Positions 61,685 through 64,000 of a stretch of DNA of 64,000 bases are shown here, piece by piece. The stretch is from Sinotaia quadrata (taxonomy: Eukaryota; Mollusca; Gastropoda; Architaenioglossa; Viviparidae). The position numbers were made by a program, and so were the translations under genes. The stretch is from NCBI GenBank assembly GCA_028829895.1, contig CM054177.1, positions 45,155,164-45,219,163 of the forward strand, written 5' to 3'. The notes beneath the pieces are model-generated. The model made no database searches and was not told the origin of the DNA. It was given only the letters and a program-made list of their open reading frames with translations. Position 1 is the first letter of the stretch. Each line of letters begins with the position of its first letter.

Positions 61685-64000
61685 GATTCTGAAGAAATTA
61701 TATATCAATGAAACATTACTATTTATAATAAACATAGGATTAACAATGCAAAACTTTAATGTGTATTACTATTATCAATAATGAAGCATTGTGTTAGTAT
61801 GTAGTAAAACTAGTATATACTAATTACCGGTAAATTATTTATTTACTTTTTAGTCAATCTAGTTTACAATAAAATTATTTGAATTTTGTGATCCAAAATC
61901 TGAACACTGACTAAAGCTGCCCATAAGTCTAATTTCTGAATTAAATCTAAATCAAACTGTGACTTTTGCCTTAAAAACCGTTGAAAGATATTTGATAAAT
62001 TATACTAGTTTTATGCTGAAATAAGGAAGTCCATACTGTTATTTTACCGAGCCAGTGAATAAGATATTAGCAATTTACTGGAACAAAATAATTTGCACTG
62101 TACCGTTTATAAATGAAACAGTGAATGCATTCCGTTTCGATCTCTCTCTCTCTCAATTTAAGTACAACTACAACTAGATAAAGGAGAATTGCGTTTTGCA
62201 CATAGGCCTATATTTTTATTTCTGACTCACGGAGTCACAGTCACACATCTCTGAGGAAACAATATTTTCAGAAGCACGCTAATAATAATATCTGAAAATT
62301 AATGAATGAATTGAAAGAGTACATTAAAATATAAAATAAGGTATTTATTTGACTTTTTTTTTTAAATGATAAACTGATTGAGCTTATTTTTATTTTCTTT
62401 CAAAGAGAAGGTATACTTAGACCATTTCATTTTTTGGAATATTGAAATGGTAAACATTGCGAAACTCTCTCTAATCTAAAAATACCCAGACTCTGATGGC
62501 TTATTTAATGCTAAAAGCAAGACTTTAAATAACATTGTAAAATTACTATATTATGACATAAACAACATACCATTTAGAATGTTATCTACTTGATAATATT
62601 TAACGTAGAATTATTGAAAGCCATCATGATTCTTTGACGTCATTTCCTTAAATAAAAGTATGGGAGATTACTCCTGATATACCTCTAGTTTAAATTTTCT
62701 GCTAATAACCTTAATTATTAACTGTCAGTTTATAAGAACTTAATAAAAACACGTTTACGCTATTCAGTATGGTTATATTTTGCGTACAAAGAAATTAAAT
62801 ATATTTATTCATCAAATATAAGAATTACATCTAAATTTTATGTCTATAAACCACCACCATCCCATCTTTCAAGGGAAAGAACGCATGTAAGGTTTTAGCA
62901 ATAAAAGGCAATTATCTCTCTTATACGCAGCACTCTCGGTACATTTTTTCGTTGGTTTAATACATGATAAATTAATGTATTTCAGAATAAACTACAAAAC
63001 ACAAAATATTTATTTGATGTACAGTATTCAATAGGCTTTCCTTGACATATAGTTCATACCCTACTCAATGTCGTCCAGAGTGAACTGGGAACAAAAATGC
63101 GTGATATTATTTTTATTACTCATCTATTTTTGCGGAAAGGTGTTTATGCGTAGAGTGAGAGGATGTTACTTCTGTCTATTCAACAGTGAAACTTACGGTA
63201 AATACCGATAACAGATTCTTCCTGCCCTTGTGCGGTCTTGATACCATACATATATCTTGGCAGTAGTTACCGTGGGCGTGGAAAAGGGTGATATGGGTGG
63301 ACCAGACTCGGTGGACCTGGGTTCGAATCCATTAGGGTGTTAATAAACTGAGTTACAACAAACTTTATACACTTAAAGAGACGTTCTGCTTGTGAAAAGA
63401 CTGTCAGTAAAGACTCTGATAAGACCTTGTGGATCAGACATGACAGCTTGAACGCGGGACAACAATTGCCAGCTTCGTGCCAGTGACGTCATGCCACGCG
63501 AACAGAGACCAGGTCAATCGTGTTTTTTCCTCTTTCTAAAACTCTTATTCTGATGATGAAAACTAGTAGCTATAAGACTGAATTCACTTTATAAAGATCA
63601 TAACTTTCGTCGAATAATCTGAAGATAATAATCGAATCAATTGTTTGTTACAACTAACTATTTTCTTTTCGTTTGTTTCATTACTGTGATAAATGTTGTT
63701 ATTTCTTATAATCAGTTTCTTGCGCGTGATTAATTAACTCGTTTGGCATAGAGGACGGGTGGATTGGGGGTTAAATAATTAAAGACGGACCAAAACCTGT
63801 CCTTTAAGCAAAGAAGTTCCCGTCAGTAGTATAACTGTGATGATTATTTATGGTGTGTGCATTTAAATAATATTCTGAAAGATCCGCAAGGTGGAAATTA
63901 GAGAAGAGTCGTCTAATTAGAGCTAGCATTTACACGTGATCCGCCGACCTGTATTAATTTGATTATTAATGGTTAGAGATAAAAAGGGATAATAATTAAT
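61685..64000. other. Upstream region of UBAP1
   Basis: Four bases of 5' UTR (61685-61688) follow a TTTCTTCAG acceptor, so the UBAP1 promoter and first exon should lie to the right, perhaps in this window. I could not locate the first exon. The region is AT-rich with a short CT microsatellite near 62143-62155. Confidence 0.4.
63257..63340 (+). mobile_element. Possible tRNA-derived SINE head
   Basis: A box-A-like TTGGCAGTAGTTACC at 63256-63270 and a perfect box B, GGTTCGAATCC at 63320-63330, are spaced as in RNA polymerase III promoters. The sequence before box B (ACTCGGTGGACCTG) resembles the anticodon-to-variable part of a tRNA. No proper acceptor stem closes it, so a functional tRNA gene is unlikely. 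Confidence 0.4.

Overview
The window is nuclear DNA of an animal. It is AT-rich, with low gene density, spliced genes carrying GT-AG (and one GC-AG) introns, relics of non-LTR retrotransposons and DNA transposons, and many tandem repeats. The gene content is metazoan and the texture suggests an invertebrate. I think a mollusc or another lophotrochozoan is most likely, but nothing in the window proves it.

Four protein-coding genes can be assembled exon by exon with matching splice phases. (1) TUFM, mitochondrial elongation factor Tu, minus strand 8135-11568, 3 coding exons, 477 aa. (2) Divergently transcribed from it across 470 bp, a plus-strand gene at 12039-21064, 9 coding exons, 876 aa, with three CCCH zinc fingers, an RWD domain, an acidic stretch, CxxC zinc-ribbon pairs and a C-terminal CHY zinc finger. 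(3) Minus strand 27653-31401, a two-exon gene (801 aa) with IFIT-like tetratricopeptide repeats fused to a C-terminal TIR-like domain. This is the most interesting protein here. (4) UBAP1, an ESCRT-I subunit, minus strand 49261-61684, 7 coding exons, 699 aa, with N-terminal UMA and C-terminal UBA-like (SOUBA) regions, one GC-AG intron and a NAGNAG acceptor.

The rest is mostly non-coding. A decayed LINE lies at 2190-5190. A LINE 3' fragment with a GATA tail sits in intron 1 of the TPR-TIR gene. A composite DNA-transposon relic lies in intron 7 of the CCCH/CHY gene. A complete 197-bp hAT-type MITE with perfect 8-bp target duplications is at 42242-42438, and a tRNA-like SINE head is near 63.3 kb. 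More than twenty short tandem arrays with unrelated units of 9-100 bp are spread over the window. The largest are a 47-bp satellite (about 29 copies, 23514-24871) and a 36-bp array (26401-27046). Most long open frames outside the four genes are by-products of these arrays.

The genes do not form one pathway. TUFM (mitochondrial translation) and the CCCH-RWD-CHY gene probably share a promoter. UBAP1 (endosomal sorting) and the TPR-TIR gene (possible innate immunity) stand alone. All gene models are conceptual; no transcript data were available.
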